DNA from: Bacillota bacterium
GTDB taxonomy: Bacteria; Bacillota; Clostridia; Clostridiales; Clostridiaceae
Assembly (NCBI GenBank): GCA_023424785.1
Contig: JAFADP010000116.1
Span: 1-5,018 of the forward strand
Length of the DNA: 5,018 bases
Direction of reading: 5' to 3'
Part shown: piece after piece, positions 4,999 to 5,018 of the stretch
Numbering within the stretch: the stretch's first letter is position 1
How the letters are laid out: every line of letters begins with the position of its first letter
Position numbers and translations under genes: made by a program
Notes under the pieces: generated by a model
Told to the model about the DNA's origin: nothing
What the model saw: the letters and a program-made list of their open reading frames with translations, nothing else
Database searches by the model: none

Positions 4999-5018
4999 CT
5001 CTTTATAATTTTATACTT

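Overview
The window reads as chromosomal DNA of a low-GC Firmicute, most likely Clostridium sensu stricto. The evidence is strong AT bias in both genes and spacers, A/T-ending codons (AAA, GAA, TTA, ATA), AGGAGG-type ribosome binding sites, and a set of clostridial-type proteins. The species cannot be fixed from the sequence alone. I see no mobile element, CRISPR array, tRNA or rRNA.

Left half, minus strand. Positions 1-992 hold the first 330 codons of a membrane sensor histidine kinase of the HisKA_3 (NarL/DesK-like) type, cut by the left edge just inside its last ATP-binding motif. It has its own near-consensus promoter (1022-1050). To its right, and separated by a long terminator hairpin (1103-1154), is a two-gene ribonuclease/inhibitor operon. 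The ribonuclease is barnase-like with all catalytic residues, an export signal and a possible lipobox (1441-1956). It is followed 11 bases later by a barstar-like inhibitor (1160-1429), whose ribosome binding site overlaps the ribonuclease stop codon. This is a secreted toxin plus cytoplasmic immunity pair.

Right half, plus strand. A good sigma-A-type promoter with an extended -10 (2053-2081) drives two adjacent G3E/COG0523 (CobW-like) P-loop proteins. The first (2123-3199) has the CxCC metal motif and a striking tandem Cys/His-rich linker, but lacks a normal NKxD guanine-specificity motif. The second (3218-4162) has an NRCD motif in that place but lacks CxCC. In place of a CobW C-terminal domain it carries what looks like the C-terminal domain of YcgQ (DUF1980/TIGR03943). 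The two are translationally linked and their motif losses are complementary, so I infer a two-component metal-handling GTPase system. A strong terminator (4169-4206) closes this operon.

The last gene is a manganese catalase of the CotJC family (4280-4951) with all five di-manganese ligands. No ATG, GTG or TTG is available at its conserved N terminus. A perfect AGGAGG sits 7 bases before an ATA codon exactly where the family's initiator Met is expected, so this gene probably starts at AUA. A hairpin at the right edge has its best T-run on the minus strand, suggesting a convergent gene just outside the window.

The most unusual points are the complementary GTPase pair with the YcgQ-like fusion, the Cys/His repeat linker, the AUA start, and the possibly lipid-anchored barnase.
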